This document shows, piece after piece, positions 36,450-43,893 of a DNA stretch of 64,000 bases. The notes below the pieces were generated by a model, which worked only from the letters and a program-made list of their open reading frames with translations, searched no databases and was not told the DNA's origin. A program made the translations under genes and the position numbers. The DNA comes from Paucihalobacter ruber. GTDB taxonomy: Bacteria; Bacteroidota; Bacteroidia; Flavobacteriales; Flavobacteriaceae. Where the stretch lies: contig NZ_VHIQ01000003.1 in assembly GCF_006494535.1 (NCBI RefSeq), forward strand, positions 310,001 through 374,000. The letters are read 5' to 3'. Position 1 is the first letter of the stretch. Every line of letters begins with the position of its first letter.

Positions 36450-37214
36450 ATGGCAAAACAGAAAGGACTTATTACTTTAACCGGAACCCTTGGCGGTGTA
36501 AATTTTTATATTGCTAACAATAAAGCTTTGGCACGTGAAGCCGGTGGCGGATTTACCAGTGAGGCTATTAAAACCAAGCCTACTATGCAGCGCGTGCGTG
36601 AAAACGCCAGTGAATTTGGGCATTGCAGTAAGGTGAAAAAGCAGTACCTGAGAGCCTTTTTACCCTTTTTTACGAGTCATAAAGACAGTACACTACACAG
36701 CCGAATGATGACACTGTTTACGAAATTGAAAGATCTGGACGGTACATCGGTGCGTGGTGAGCGACGTGTGGTTAAGGGATTGGAAACTATTAAGGGACAG
36801 CGCTTACTCAGGCAATTTGAGTTGACTCCGAAACATCCTTTTATAAATTATCTGCACAGCAAGTGCCGGTATGATGCCGGGACACAAACCATAACGGTGA
36901 GTGATTTTTTGGCAAGTGACAAGAATGCACCCAAAACGGCCACACATATGGGTGTTATGATGGGCGTGCTTGATTTTGACTTTAAGGCTTTAAAGGCCGA
37001 TTTGCGGTTGTCGACCACTCATTTTATACCCTTGGATACCACAGCTAGTTTTAGCTTGCAGCCCGACTTGGTGGCGCCTATTAGTCATTATGGTGTGGTG
37101 GTATTAGGAGTGCGTTATTATGAAATTATTGAACGGCCGGATGGTACGGATGAGATTTACCCGATGGGTGGTGTTGGGGTGCGTTGTGATTTTGTTATCA
37201 CGGATTCTCACTGA
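36450..37214 (+). CDS. Flavobacterial family protein of unknown function (DUF6266-like start)
   Basis: A 254-residue protein opening MAKQKGLITLTGTLGGVNFY, followed by AREAGGGFTSEAIKTKP and RVRENASEFGHCSKVKK. This opening resembles a family of conserved Bacteroidetes proteins that I know only as DUF6266-like. The rest is beta-rich with no catalytic motif, no signal peptide and no membrane segment. It is flanked on both sides by CACAGATT-type repeats, and its stop falls in TCACTGATTGCACTGATT repeat DNA, so the repeats may contribute the last codons. Its codon use looks less AT-rich than the genes before it, which is consistent with transfer. Confidence 0.6.
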   Translation: MAKQKGLITLTGTLGGVNFYIANNKALAREAGGGFTSEAIKTKPTMQRVRENASEFGHCSKVKKQYLRAFLPFFTSHKDSTLHSRMMTLFTKLKDLDGTSVRGERRVVKGLETIKGQRLLRQFELTPKHPFINYLHSKCRYDAGTQTITVSDFLASDKNAPKTATHMGVMMGVLDFDFKALKADLRLSTTHFIPLDTTASFSLQPDLVAPISHYGVVVLGVRYYEIIERPDGTDEIYPMGGVGVRCDFVITDSH

Positions 37215-37290
37215 TTGCACTGATTGGCACTGATTATTGTTGCACCACAGATTCTCACAGATTCTCACGGGTTTTATTTATCACGGATTC

Positions 37291-37465
37291 TCACAGATTC
37301 TCACAGATTTCACAGAAATAAGAACGACTTTGGTTGGTAGGGTTTTTATCATAGTCTAGCGCCTTGTTTTTGACCTATAAGTGCGCCTTCGGGAGATGGC
37401 AGAAGATTTTAGAGTATTTTATTAACTATGTTTGCTCCGAAGTCACAGACTTCGGAAAGCAGTGT
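37291..37465. repeat. 175-bp dispersed direct repeat, copy 1
   Basis: Nearly identical to 37864-38038 (offset 573 bp), with scattered differences. It begins with CACAGATTCTCACAGATT-type units and ends with a perfect hairpin CCGAAGTC/GACTTCGG (loop ACA) at 37437-37455. There is no open frame. Confidence 0.9.
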
Positions 37466-37863
37466 CACGGACTTGGCAGAGCGGGAGTTGTGTAATAGGA
37501 TGTAACAAGGCTATCAGAGCTATCGATTGAAATGCTATAACGAATTGGTAATTTTATTTCTATTTACTTTTTTGAGGGCCAAAAAAGTAACAAAAAAGCC
37601 TTTCGCCGTCGAAGGTATTTTCTTTAGTGCTCGGGCACTAAAGAAACCGCAAACAAAAGGCTAAAGTTTCTCCAAGGCTTCAAAACTTTTTAACGCCTTT
37701 TGTTTGCTATACTGCCGACAGCGCCTTCCGCTTAGGCGGAATTAGATTTGACAATCTTTGCGTAGAGACTTTCGCTTGGTTAGCTTCTTGCTCTGAAGGG
37801 GGCCAAGGTTTTTGAGTTATGTGTTTTGAGTTTTAAATTGTCGAACTTAGAGTGTATTATTAA
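37466..37863. repeat. Non-coding spacer with strong hairpins
   Basis: Between the two 175-bp copies. A perfect 12-bp inverted repeat lies at 37619-37646 (TTTCTTTAGTGC / GCACTAAAGAAA, loop TCGG) and a 6-bp stem TTCCGC/GCGGAA near 37727-37742. The stretch around 37570-37600 (GGGCCAAAAAAGTAAC) looks like a dispersed Bacteroidetes intergenic repeat. No protein gene is supported. Confidence 0.6.
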
Positions 37864-38038
37864 TCACAGATTCTCACAGATTTCACAGAAATACGAACGA
37901 CTTTGGTTGGTAGGGTTTTTGTCATAGCCTAGCGCCTTGTTTTTGACCTATAGGTGTGCCTTCGGGAGATGGCAGAAGGTTTTAGAGTATTTTATTAACT
38001 ATGTTTACTCCGAAGTCACAGACTTCGGAAAGCGGTGT
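37864..38038. repeat. 175-bp dispersed direct repeat, copy 2
   Basis: Second copy of the repeat at 37291, including the CCGAAGTC/GACTTCGG hairpin at 38010-38028. It ends about 60 bp before the hipT stop, so it may lie in the 3' untranslated part of the hip operon. Confidence 0.9.
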
Positions 38039-38096
38039 TGTTCCAAAACGACTTGCGAAACTTGTTCTGTGTGCTCATATGCTGAGTATTCGTAGC

Positions 38097-39083
38097 TTAT
38101 AATCTGGTTAGTTTATTTAATCGCGTTAAATAGGCTTGTTCATAATTTCGTTTAAACCTTTCAGATAAATAAGAATTTTGAATGCGTTGTTTCACTTCTT
38201 CTTCCTTACTGGTTAACAGTGCTATCGTTTTATCAATTTGGTTTTTTGGAATACCTGCTTTTTTTCCAAGTATAATGAATTGTTCGTGTACTTTGCCTTT
38301 TGCGTCCGTTGAGGGAAGTAAGCCTTCGCTTAGAGCAAAATCTCTATCGTCAATATGCATACGACTGTTTAGCAAATCATAGGCAGGACTTAACTTAAAG
38401 TCACCAAAAGAGGTTTCTATTAATGAGAAATTCTTGTAATGTGCATCTCCATTCGACATCAAATAATTAAATAATATAAGACGAAATAGCTTTGGAGCCT
38501 CTACTTGATAGGCTGGTACATACTTCTGCAGCAAATGAAACAAATACAAGTAATTTCCCTCGTATTTATAATTGTCCCCATGAGTTTGTGGTGTCAGGCC
38601 CGCTAATGTGGCAAAATCTTCTTGTGCCCATTTGGTTTTATCGTCACGAACATCAAATCGTTTAGTGATATAAGCTGGTGCGCCATTTTCAAAAAAGATC
38701 ATAGCGTTTTCTGCGGTTTCAATTCCAAATACCTGCCTGGCAATTTGCATCGTTACATGTTCGTTAGCTGGCATTTGATCTGGATTTTTTCTTGCTCCGG
38801 GAATAGGTTTTAATATATAGGTTCCCTGCTCTCCTTCTTTTATAAGACGGAGTTTGTTTTTATCGAGTAAAACAGAAAACTTTTCCTGAACACCCGATAT
38901 GGAAAGCCGTTTGCGGTTATCGACAAATAGCTTATCTGTTTCTTCATCTGAATTAGGTGCCGCATAAGGAAGCACATGGCTTACTTTTTTACCTTCGAAA
39001 ACGCGCTTCAATGCAGTCCGACTGTAAGTACTGTACCCTTCAGCAAGAGTTCCCGGACAGTTTTTAATTGTTGGCATTTTCAT
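38097..39083 (-). CDS. hipT: HipT-type Ser/Thr kinase toxin (HipA core without N-subdomain)
   Basis: A 328-residue HipA-family kinase that lacks the usual N-terminal subdomain, which is encoded separately by the next gene. The glycine-rich/phospho-acceptor loop is RLSISGVQEKFSVLL with the SIS motif (S61, S63); catalytic residues are in SNGDAHYKN (D213, N218) and LSPAYDLL (D236). HipA-type toxins phosphorylate aminoacyl-tRNA synthetases (GltX for HipA, TrpS for the E. coli O127 HipT) and stop growth. Size and SIS motif match the HipBST kind. The start overlaps hipS by 4 bp (ATGA). The target synthetase here is not known. Confidence 0.87.
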   Translation of the reverse strand: MKMPTIKNCPGTLAEGYSTYSRTALKRVFEGKKVSHVLPYAAPNSDEETDKLFVDNRKRLSISGVQEKFSVLLDKNKLRLIKEGEQGTYILKPIPGARKNPDQMPANEHVTMQIARQVFGIETAENAMIFFENGAPAYITKRFDVRDDKTKWAQEDFATLAGLTPQTHGDNYKYEGNYLYLFHLLQKYVPAYQVEAPKLFRLILFNYLMSNGDAHYKNFSLIETSFGDFKLSPAYDLLNSRMHIDDRDFALSEGLLPSTDAKGKVHEQFIILGKKAGIPKNQIDKTIALLTSKEEEVKQRIQNSYLSERFKRNYEQAYLTRLNKLTRL

Positions 39084-39409
39084 GATTCTTCCATATTTAC
39101 AATCCTAACTGCCCCTATCGCATCTGATTTTGCCGTAGCCATTAATATACCAAAGTAATCGTCTTCGTCTATTCGTAAATTAAAACATACCGTTTGCTTA
39201 TTGGTACCCTCGGGCAACATGTTATAGAAGAAAGGAAACAAGTACTCAGAACAAAATGGCTCCTTTTGTTTGGGAAGTGTTAAACTCACTGGAGGTTTTG
39301 AAGTATCGTTAACCCATGATTGATTATAAGAAAATTCGAAACTTCCTTTGCTGTTTTGAATAAGCGTTCCCGCCCATTCATTTTTATAGATGACCTTCGC
39401 CTTTCTCAT
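39080..39409 (-). CDS. hipS: HipS-like antitoxin (free-standing HipA N-subdomain 1)
   Basis: A 109-residue protein equivalent to the first subdomain of HipA: KAKVIYKNEWAGTLIQNSKG, SFEFSYNQSWV, PPVSLTLPKQKEPFCSEYLFPFFYNMLPEG and the last RIDEDDYFGILMATAKSDAIGAVRIV (quoted in parts). In the three-gene HipBST system this small protein, not HipB alone, neutralises the kinase. It overlaps hipB by one base (TAATG) and hipT by four, so all three are translated together. It is intact, so a frameshifted hipA is not needed to explain the arrangement. Confidence 0.85.
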   Translation of the reverse strand: MRKAKVIYKNEWAGTLIQNSKGSFEFSYNQSWVNDTSKPPVSLTLPKQKEPFCSEYLFPFFYNMLPEGTNKQTVCFNLRIDEDDYFGILMATAKSDAIGAVRIVNMEES

Positions 39410-39624
39410 TATTTAACTTGAGGTATTTTCACTTGCAAACGCACTTCCATCCCCATTGCCCCTGCTAATTTTGACAAGGTTTCCAGTGTTGGGTTTCCTT
39501 TGCCGCTTTCAAACTGCTTCAAAGCGCGCAACGATACACCAGACAAATCTGCGAGCATGACTTGCGTTACTTGAAGGTCTTCTCTCCTTGCTTTTATTTG
39601 CTTTATGATACTTTCGAAGTGCAT
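39409..39624 (-). CDS. hipB: HipB-like helix-turn-helix regulator
   Basis: A 71-residue XRE/Cro-type DNA-binding protein: LQVTQVMLADLSGVSLRALKQFESGKGNPTL with the recognition helix SLRALKQFE, then a dimerisation helix and strand (LAGAMGMEVRLQVKIP). It is first in the hip operon and presumably autorepresses it. Direct repeats in the leader (CTCTTTTTAATGC at 39632 and CTCTTTTTAGTGT at 39693) are candidate operators. Confidence 0.88.
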   Translation of the reverse strand: MHFESIIKQIKARREDLQVTQVMLADLSGVSLRALKQFESGKGNPTLETLSKLAGAMGMEVRLQVKIPQVK

Positions 39625-39937
39625 TGTATTGCTCTTTTTAATGCAAATATATTAAAATTTAGTGAATAAACAACAAAAAGTGCTTTATAATACTCTTTTT
39701 AGTGTTTTTGATGTTAGGATGATAGGCTTGGTAAGTACATAGTGCTCTAAAATACACTTTTACTGGTGAATAGTCGTTAACTATTGTTTGAGATATATGG
39801 CGTTAAGATTAAGGTTTCATCTTGTTGCGAAGACAGCAGACTTTGCAAGCTCTGGGTTTGCTCATTGCAATTTAATGGTATGATTGCATTTTGGATAATT
39901 GGTACAGCCTAAAAAGTTGCCATGGGTGCCGCGACGC
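39625..39937. promoter_or_regulatory. hip leader with repeated CTCTTTTTARTG motifs; rest of gap empty
   Basis: The 313-bp gap contains two direct copies of CTCTTTTTA(A/G)TG (39632-39644 and 39693-39705), spaced 61 bp apart, upstream of hipB on the minus strand, plus an inverted AAAAAGTGC at 39675. HipB-type regulators bind repeated sites in their leaders, so these are plausible operators. The part nearest 39937 holds nothing recognisable. Confidence 0.4.
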
Positions 39938-40333
39938 TTAAAGCGCTATTACTTCTATTTGTTTGGGAGTATAAACCGTTATTTGGGGTTTGCCCTTATA
40001 AAGCACTACCTCGCCGGTAATGGCCACCAGTTGGTGCGAGTAGTCTTGCAGGTTGGCGCCTTCAAAGCTTAAGATGTTTTTTTTCCAGATCACTGCGGTA
40101 AAACTATGGTTTGGATATTTACCGCCCATGTTTATATAGGTGGGCACGCCGTTAATGCTTTCTATGGTGCTTACCTGCGCCACATAACCGCACACGGTAA
40201 TGCGTTGCCCCACATAGTCTTGGGCGTTATACCCATTGGCCGTGCATTTAGAAGTATTGCCGGTTGTTGGGGCCGGTTGTGCCGCTACACTCAAGCAACA
40301 CAACCATACCGCCCAACTTATTAAGCGTATCAT
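39938..40333 (-). CDS. Secreted OB-fold-like small protein
   Basis: A 131-residue exported protein: signal peptide to about residue 18 (SVAAQ), then a single beta-barrel with YVGQRITVCGYVAQV, GVPTYINMGGKYPNHSFTAVIW and VAITGEVVLYKGKPQITV, the pattern of periplasmic OB-fold (nucleic-acid-binding or YdeI-like) proteins. Two cysteines (C30, C48) could pair. It is more GC-rich than its neighbours, suggesting separate origin. No partner is evident; it stands between the hip module and the restriction operon on the same strand. Confidence 0.6.
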   Translation of the reverse strand: MIRLISWAVWLCCLSVAAQPAPTTGNTSKCTANGYNAQDYVGQRITVCGYVAQVSTIESINGVPTYINMGGKYPNHSFTAVIWKKNILSFEGANLQDYSHQLVAITGEVVLYKGKPQITVYTPKQIEVIAL

Positions 40334-40443
40334 TAGTGGTTAGGGTTTAGCGGCAAGTTACGGAATTTTTGAATACGTGGCTATGGAGATTAGGCCGGTA
40401 AATGTTATTCTTGTAAAACTTGGTTGGTAAGCGACGTGTTTGT

Positions 40444-41271
40444 TTAAAATAATTTTAATTGTATCTCCTTTTTAGGATAAAATATTCCTATAATTACAAA
40501 AGGGTTCTTTGACCGTCGCATATGCCATTGTCGGGTCGTACCTAAAAAGAAATATATCTCTTTTTTATTGATAAATTCATATTCAAAGCGCTGACGTACT
40601 TTTTCTAATGCCTGTTTTTCATCTCCTTCCGATGCCTTCAAGCATTTCCAATATAGTGCACCGATTTCCCAATCTTCAATCATTAATCGACTTGATTTTC
40701 CAGAGTCATCTTTAAAGCGATAGTAAAATTTATAAGGAAGTTTCGGAATTAATATTTCTGGATCCTTATCTTGTGAAAACAAATCACCCTGTTTACGAAG
40801 TTCCTTCCATTCATTTTTCCACTCTGGGTCATCTTCTACTATTTCTAAACGTTCAATTGTCGTTGGTTTAAATGTAGCCAGAGACTTATTTGTAGGAGCC
40901 TTCGATAATTCAATTAGTGCATCTAGATTTGTGAATACATTTTTTAAGCATATTTCTTTTCTTAACGACCAATTATTTTTAGTGTCAATTTGGTCAAATA
41001 GGCTTAAGTCTCGAAAATCATAATTTTTTGGCGAAAAACTTTCCGGTCTAAAATCATCTGACCTAGGGTTTAAATCCAATTCCATCCAAGTGTATTTAAA
41101 GGATTGCATCTTACCCGATTGTCTTTGTCCGAGCAAGAAGCTTAATGGTACCGGATAAATCCTAATCCAATCGCCATTTTCCAAAATACCTGCTGTACAA
41201 ACCAGCTCATCATAACTACGGGAAGGTAGTGGATAAGTAGTAACTGTAAGCAAAACCTTATGACGTGGCAT
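40444..41271 (-). CDS. Unrecognised 275-residue protein, last gene of the restriction operon
   Basis: A soluble protein opening with VLLTVTTYPLPSRSYDELVCTAGIL and GDWIRIYPVPLSFL, a beta-rich region, then a long charged middle and a C-terminal helix-strand block (EYEFINKKEIYFFLGTTRQW, IIGIFYPKK). I do not recognise a family, though I have seen this type next to DUF488 proteins, as here. It begins one base after the DUF488 stop, so it is translated from the same transcript. A helper of the DUF488 protein, or a nucleic-acid-binding subunit, is possible. No nuclease motif is clear. Confidence 0.65.
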   Translation of the reverse strand: MPRHKVLLTVTTYPLPSRSYDELVCTAGILENGDWIRIYPVPLSFLLGQRQSGKMQSFKYTWMELDLNPRSDDFRPESFSPKNYDFRDLSLFDQIDTKNNWSLRKEICLKNVFTNLDALIELSKAPTNKSLATFKPTTIERLEIVEDDPEWKNEWKELRKQGDLFSQDKDPEILIPKLPYKFYYRFKDDSGKSSRLMIEDWEIGALYWKCLKASEGDEKQALEKVRQRFEYEFINKKEIYFFLGTTRQWHMRRSKNPFVIIGIFYPKKEIQLKLF

Positions 41272-41272
41272 A

Positions 41273-42157
41273 CTATAAGTGAATTAAAGCATACTTAAAA
41301 TTAGGTAATTTACTAATAGATAATGCCAAATGCGACCGATGACACTGACAAGGTTCTGCTTCAAAGCACGTAAGCGCTATACGTTTATGCTGTTGTAATA
41401 ATTTTACAATTTCAACCTGCAAATTTGTTGTTTCTAACAAGGTTGTTTTGCAATAATCGGCAAATAACCTGTCATAATCAGATTGAGACTCTAATTGTTG
41501 TCGTTTATCTGAGTTGATACCTACTTCAGGTATATGTAAATATTCAATATCTAAGCTGTTGCAATAACGTTTTAATAAGGTTTTACTAAAACCAAATTTC
41601 ATGCTCAACGGATTTTTACGAACATCCACAAGCAGCTTTACATTGTTTTTTACAAGCTTTTGCAAATACATTTCTAAGGAAACGCCTTCATAGCCTATTG
41701 TAAATAATGTAATTTCTTGGTCTTTGGGCGTTGCCTTTTCCACACGTTCGTAAAGCTTTCCCGTTAATACTTCTTTAGCAATGGTACTCTTAATGGCATA
41801 AAAAGGAAAATTTAAATACGTGTGTTTAATAAGGGCATTGCTATTCATTTGCCCATAATCTGCAATTACTTGTTGTAAAAACTTTGCATCTGCAGGCTTG
41901 AGTTTTTGTAAGTAATTTGATGTATCTGTTTTGTTGTATTTATTTTCGGTTTCTAATAAATAACCTCTTTTTACCATGGTATTCATATCTGCCTTGGCTG
42001 AATAAGAATAACAACCAAACTTATACGGCACAAAATCGTACTCTGGGTTTGGCTTTTTCATGGCATACAAAAACAGTAGTTTTTGAAAGCGTAGTTTTTC
42101 TACCTCGCCACCAAGTAATTCAAGTAAGGCTAATATGATTTTTCTTCTGTAAAACAC
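41273..42157 (-). CDS. DUF488 protein with N-terminal helical (Panacea/DUF4065-like) domain
   Basis: A 294-residue two-domain protein. Residues 1-110 (LRFQKLLFLYAMKK, VPYKFGCYSYSAKADM, VKRGYL) resemble the Panacea/DUF4065 antitoxin-type domain with its KLQKLLY and PYGPYS blocks. From about residue 148 a DUF488 domain follows: TIGYEGVSLEMYLQKL, LVDVRKNPLS, and the CFEAEPCQCHRS cysteine/histidine motif. DUF488 folds are seen in defence neighbourhoods and are thought to bind or modify nucleic acid, but the activity is unproven. It starts 9 bp after the GIY-YIG gene and is followed after 1 bp by the unknown gene. Confidence 0.75.
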   Translation of the reverse strand: MFYRRKIILALLELLGGEVEKLRFQKLLFLYAMKKPNPEYDFVPYKFGCYSYSAKADMNTMVKRGYLLETENKYNKTDTSNYLQKLKPADAKFLQQVIADYGQMNSNALIKHTYLNFPFYAIKSTIAKEVLTGKLYERVEKATPKDQEITLFTIGYEGVSLEMYLQKLVKNNVKLLVDVRKNPLSMKFGFSKTLLKRYCNSLDIEYLHIPEVGINSDKRQQLESQSDYDRLFADYCKTTLLETTNLQVEIVKLLQQHKRIALTCFEAEPCQCHRSHLALSISKLPNFKYALIHL

Positions 42158-42166
42158 GTTGCAAAG

Positions 42167-42550
42167 TTACTTTTTATTTTTCTGTATCCCAATACCTATA
42201 TGCACTGGACAGAGCTTACCGGCCGTCAATGCTTCAAGTAATGCTCTTTGCCTAGAGTCTGAAATCTCAATATACTGAAAAAAGTATGCTCCGCGCATTT
42301 CAATGTTATGTCGTTTCAAGTATTCTCTGTAAAAAACACCGGCCTTAGTAATGTGATTGCTAAGACGACCATTTAACCCATTTTTTCCGTATGTGGTGCG
42401 GCCAACATGCAGAACTTCATTTAATGGGCTATAGATAACATATACACCATGTTTGGTAGTACGATTAACTTTTCCTTTTACAGGAAATAAATGTTTTTCT
42501 GAAGCAATTAATTTTTCAAATAGTAGTTTTATTTTATCATTTTCTTTCAT
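42167..42550 (-). CDS. GIY-YIG-like nuclease coupled to hsdS
   Basis: A 127-residue protein with HGVYVIYSPLNEVLHVGRT, which fits the GIY..YIG strand pair (GVY ... LHVGRT), followed by GLNGRLSNHI with the catalytic-type arginine and a downstream glutamate in SDSRQRALLEAL. It is distinct from the tRNA-linked GIY-YIG genes at 55.4-56.0 kb. Its ATG overlaps the hsdS stop by four bases (ATGA), so it is an integral gene of the restriction operon. A small GIY-YIG nuclease working with a type I specificity subunit is unusual. Confidence 0.72.
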   Translation of the reverse strand: MKENDKIKLLFEKLIASEKHLFPVKGKVNRTTKHGVYVIYSPLNEVLHVGRTTYGKNGLNGRLSNHITKAGVFYREYLKRHNIEMRGAYFFQYIEISDSRQRALLEALTAGKLCPVHIGIGIQKNKK

Positions 42551-43893
42551 CTCACAACCTCCTTTTCCTTCGGCTTGCCCTCCGGAGCTTCAGCGTAGGA
42601 GGGCTCCAACGCCTCCCGTAACACCTGCTGCAAAAGCAACTCATTTTGCTGCTGACTTTCTTTAATGCTTGCCTCCAATTCATCACAATACTGCATCAAC
42701 TCATCCAGCTTGGCGACTATGCGTTGTTGTTCATTAACTGGCGGTAGACCAATTAGGGTAAACGAAATAATATCCGTGTTTAAGTTAGGTTGACCTTGAC
42801 CCCTAGATGCTTCTGACAAGAAGAAATCACTTTTTTCTCTTAAAAAATAGAATAAGAACTCTTTATTAAGTTTATCTATACCAAGAAAAGCAGCTATCCC
42901 ATCATTAAAAGTTGTTGGGAACGTGCATATTCTTGGAACACCAAGGGTTGCGCCACTATTAGTTAACATCAAGGTATTTGCCTCAACAAAGCGAGTTTTG
43001 TACAATCCTTCTTCTTTTATTGTGTAAGTGTGAGTATCACAAAACTTACCTTCATATCCTGTTAAATCACCAACTTTTAAAAAAGGAATATTTCCACCAT
43101 AATATCTTGGGTCGCCAGCTGGTCTTGGCGAACCGCCTCTTACAATACTTGCCAATTCCCCCAACCTACACCAAACCCAATTCTCAGGTATTTCAAAAGG
43201 AATTTCCTCTGCGGTGATGGGTGGCAGTGGTTTTTGCTTCTTGATTTTTTTCTCTTGAATCAAGCGTTCTTTTTCGGCTTTAATTTTTTCTAAAAGCTCT
43301 GAAGCAGGTTCATCTTTTTCATCCTGTGGCACCAACTTCCCTTGCATGGCTTCCCGCAAAAAGGCCTGGCGGAGTTGCTTTACTAAATCGAGTTGGTGGG
43401 TGAGTTCGGTCGAGATTTCATCCTTCTCAATTATTACTAATTCTTCTATAATTTTTCTTTGGAATTCAATTGAAGGCAAAGGAATTTCTAAATTCTGCAA
43501 TTGCTTAGGATGTATTCGTTGAGAACCAACTCCTCTGGCATACTCCGTTAATTCTAAATATCTATTTCCAGCCTTGAAGAAATAGTAAATCCATTCAGGT
43601 AAACAATCTTCACGTACATCAAAACTAGGAATATCTGCGCTCGTTTCAAAGCCATCTAATTCTTCTGGAATTACTCCAAATGCCCCCTTGTGAAAATTTT
43701 GTTTTCCGTAGATAAATTGTCCAGCCTTCCTAATAAACTGTTTTGTAGCTCCTTCCTTCTCTGCTCCAACAGGTCGCTTTTCTACACCTTGAACATTCAG
43801 TTTAACTCGAATCCTCTTTTCAATGTCCGGATTCTCACAAGGGATGCGGCTTTCGGTTAGCAAGGAACCAAATGTTTCAGTCTTCCAAATCAT
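42547..43893 (-). CDS. hsdS: Type I restriction-modification specificity subunit
   Basis: A 448-residue HsdS with two target recognition domains. TRD1 occupies about residues 1-165 and ends in QNLEIPLPSIEFQRKIIEEL; a coiled-coil spacer with LTHQLDLVKQLRQAFLREAMQGKL follows (about 170-230). TRD2 begins IPENWVWCRLGELASIVRGG and ends FTLIGLPPVNEQQRIVAKLDE before the second coil. It sets the bipartite DNA target of the complex. TRD1 is atypical at its start, with little of the usual WxxxxLG opening. The start overlaps the hsdM stop by 4 bp. Confidence 0.92.
   Translation of the reverse strand: MIWKTETFGSLLTESRIPCENPDIEKRIRVKLNVQGVEKRPVGAEKEGATKQFIRKAGQFIYGKQNFHKGAFGVIPEELDGFETSADIPSFDVREDCLPEWIYYFFKAGNRYLELTEYARGVGSQRIHPKQLQNLEIPLPSIEFQRKIIEELVIIEKDEISTELTHQLDLVKQLRQAFLREAMQGKLVPQDEKDEPASELLEKIKAEKERLIQEKKIKKQKPLPPITAEEIPFEIPENWVWCRLGELASIVRGGSPRPAGDPRYYGGNIPFLKVGDLTGYEGKFCDTHTYTIKEEGLYKTRFVEANTLMLTNSGATLGVPRICTFPTTFNDGIAAFLGIDKLNKEFLFYFLREKSDFFLSEASRGQGQPNLNTDIISFTLIGLPPVNEQQRIVAKLDELMQYCDELEASIKESQQQNELLLQQVLREALEPSYAEAPEGKPKEKEVVR

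Noticed and set aside
38097-39409. Frameshifted hipA
   Set aside because: The two parts overlap by ATGA, each has a proper start and stop, and the split point and SIS motif match natural HipS/HipT proteins.
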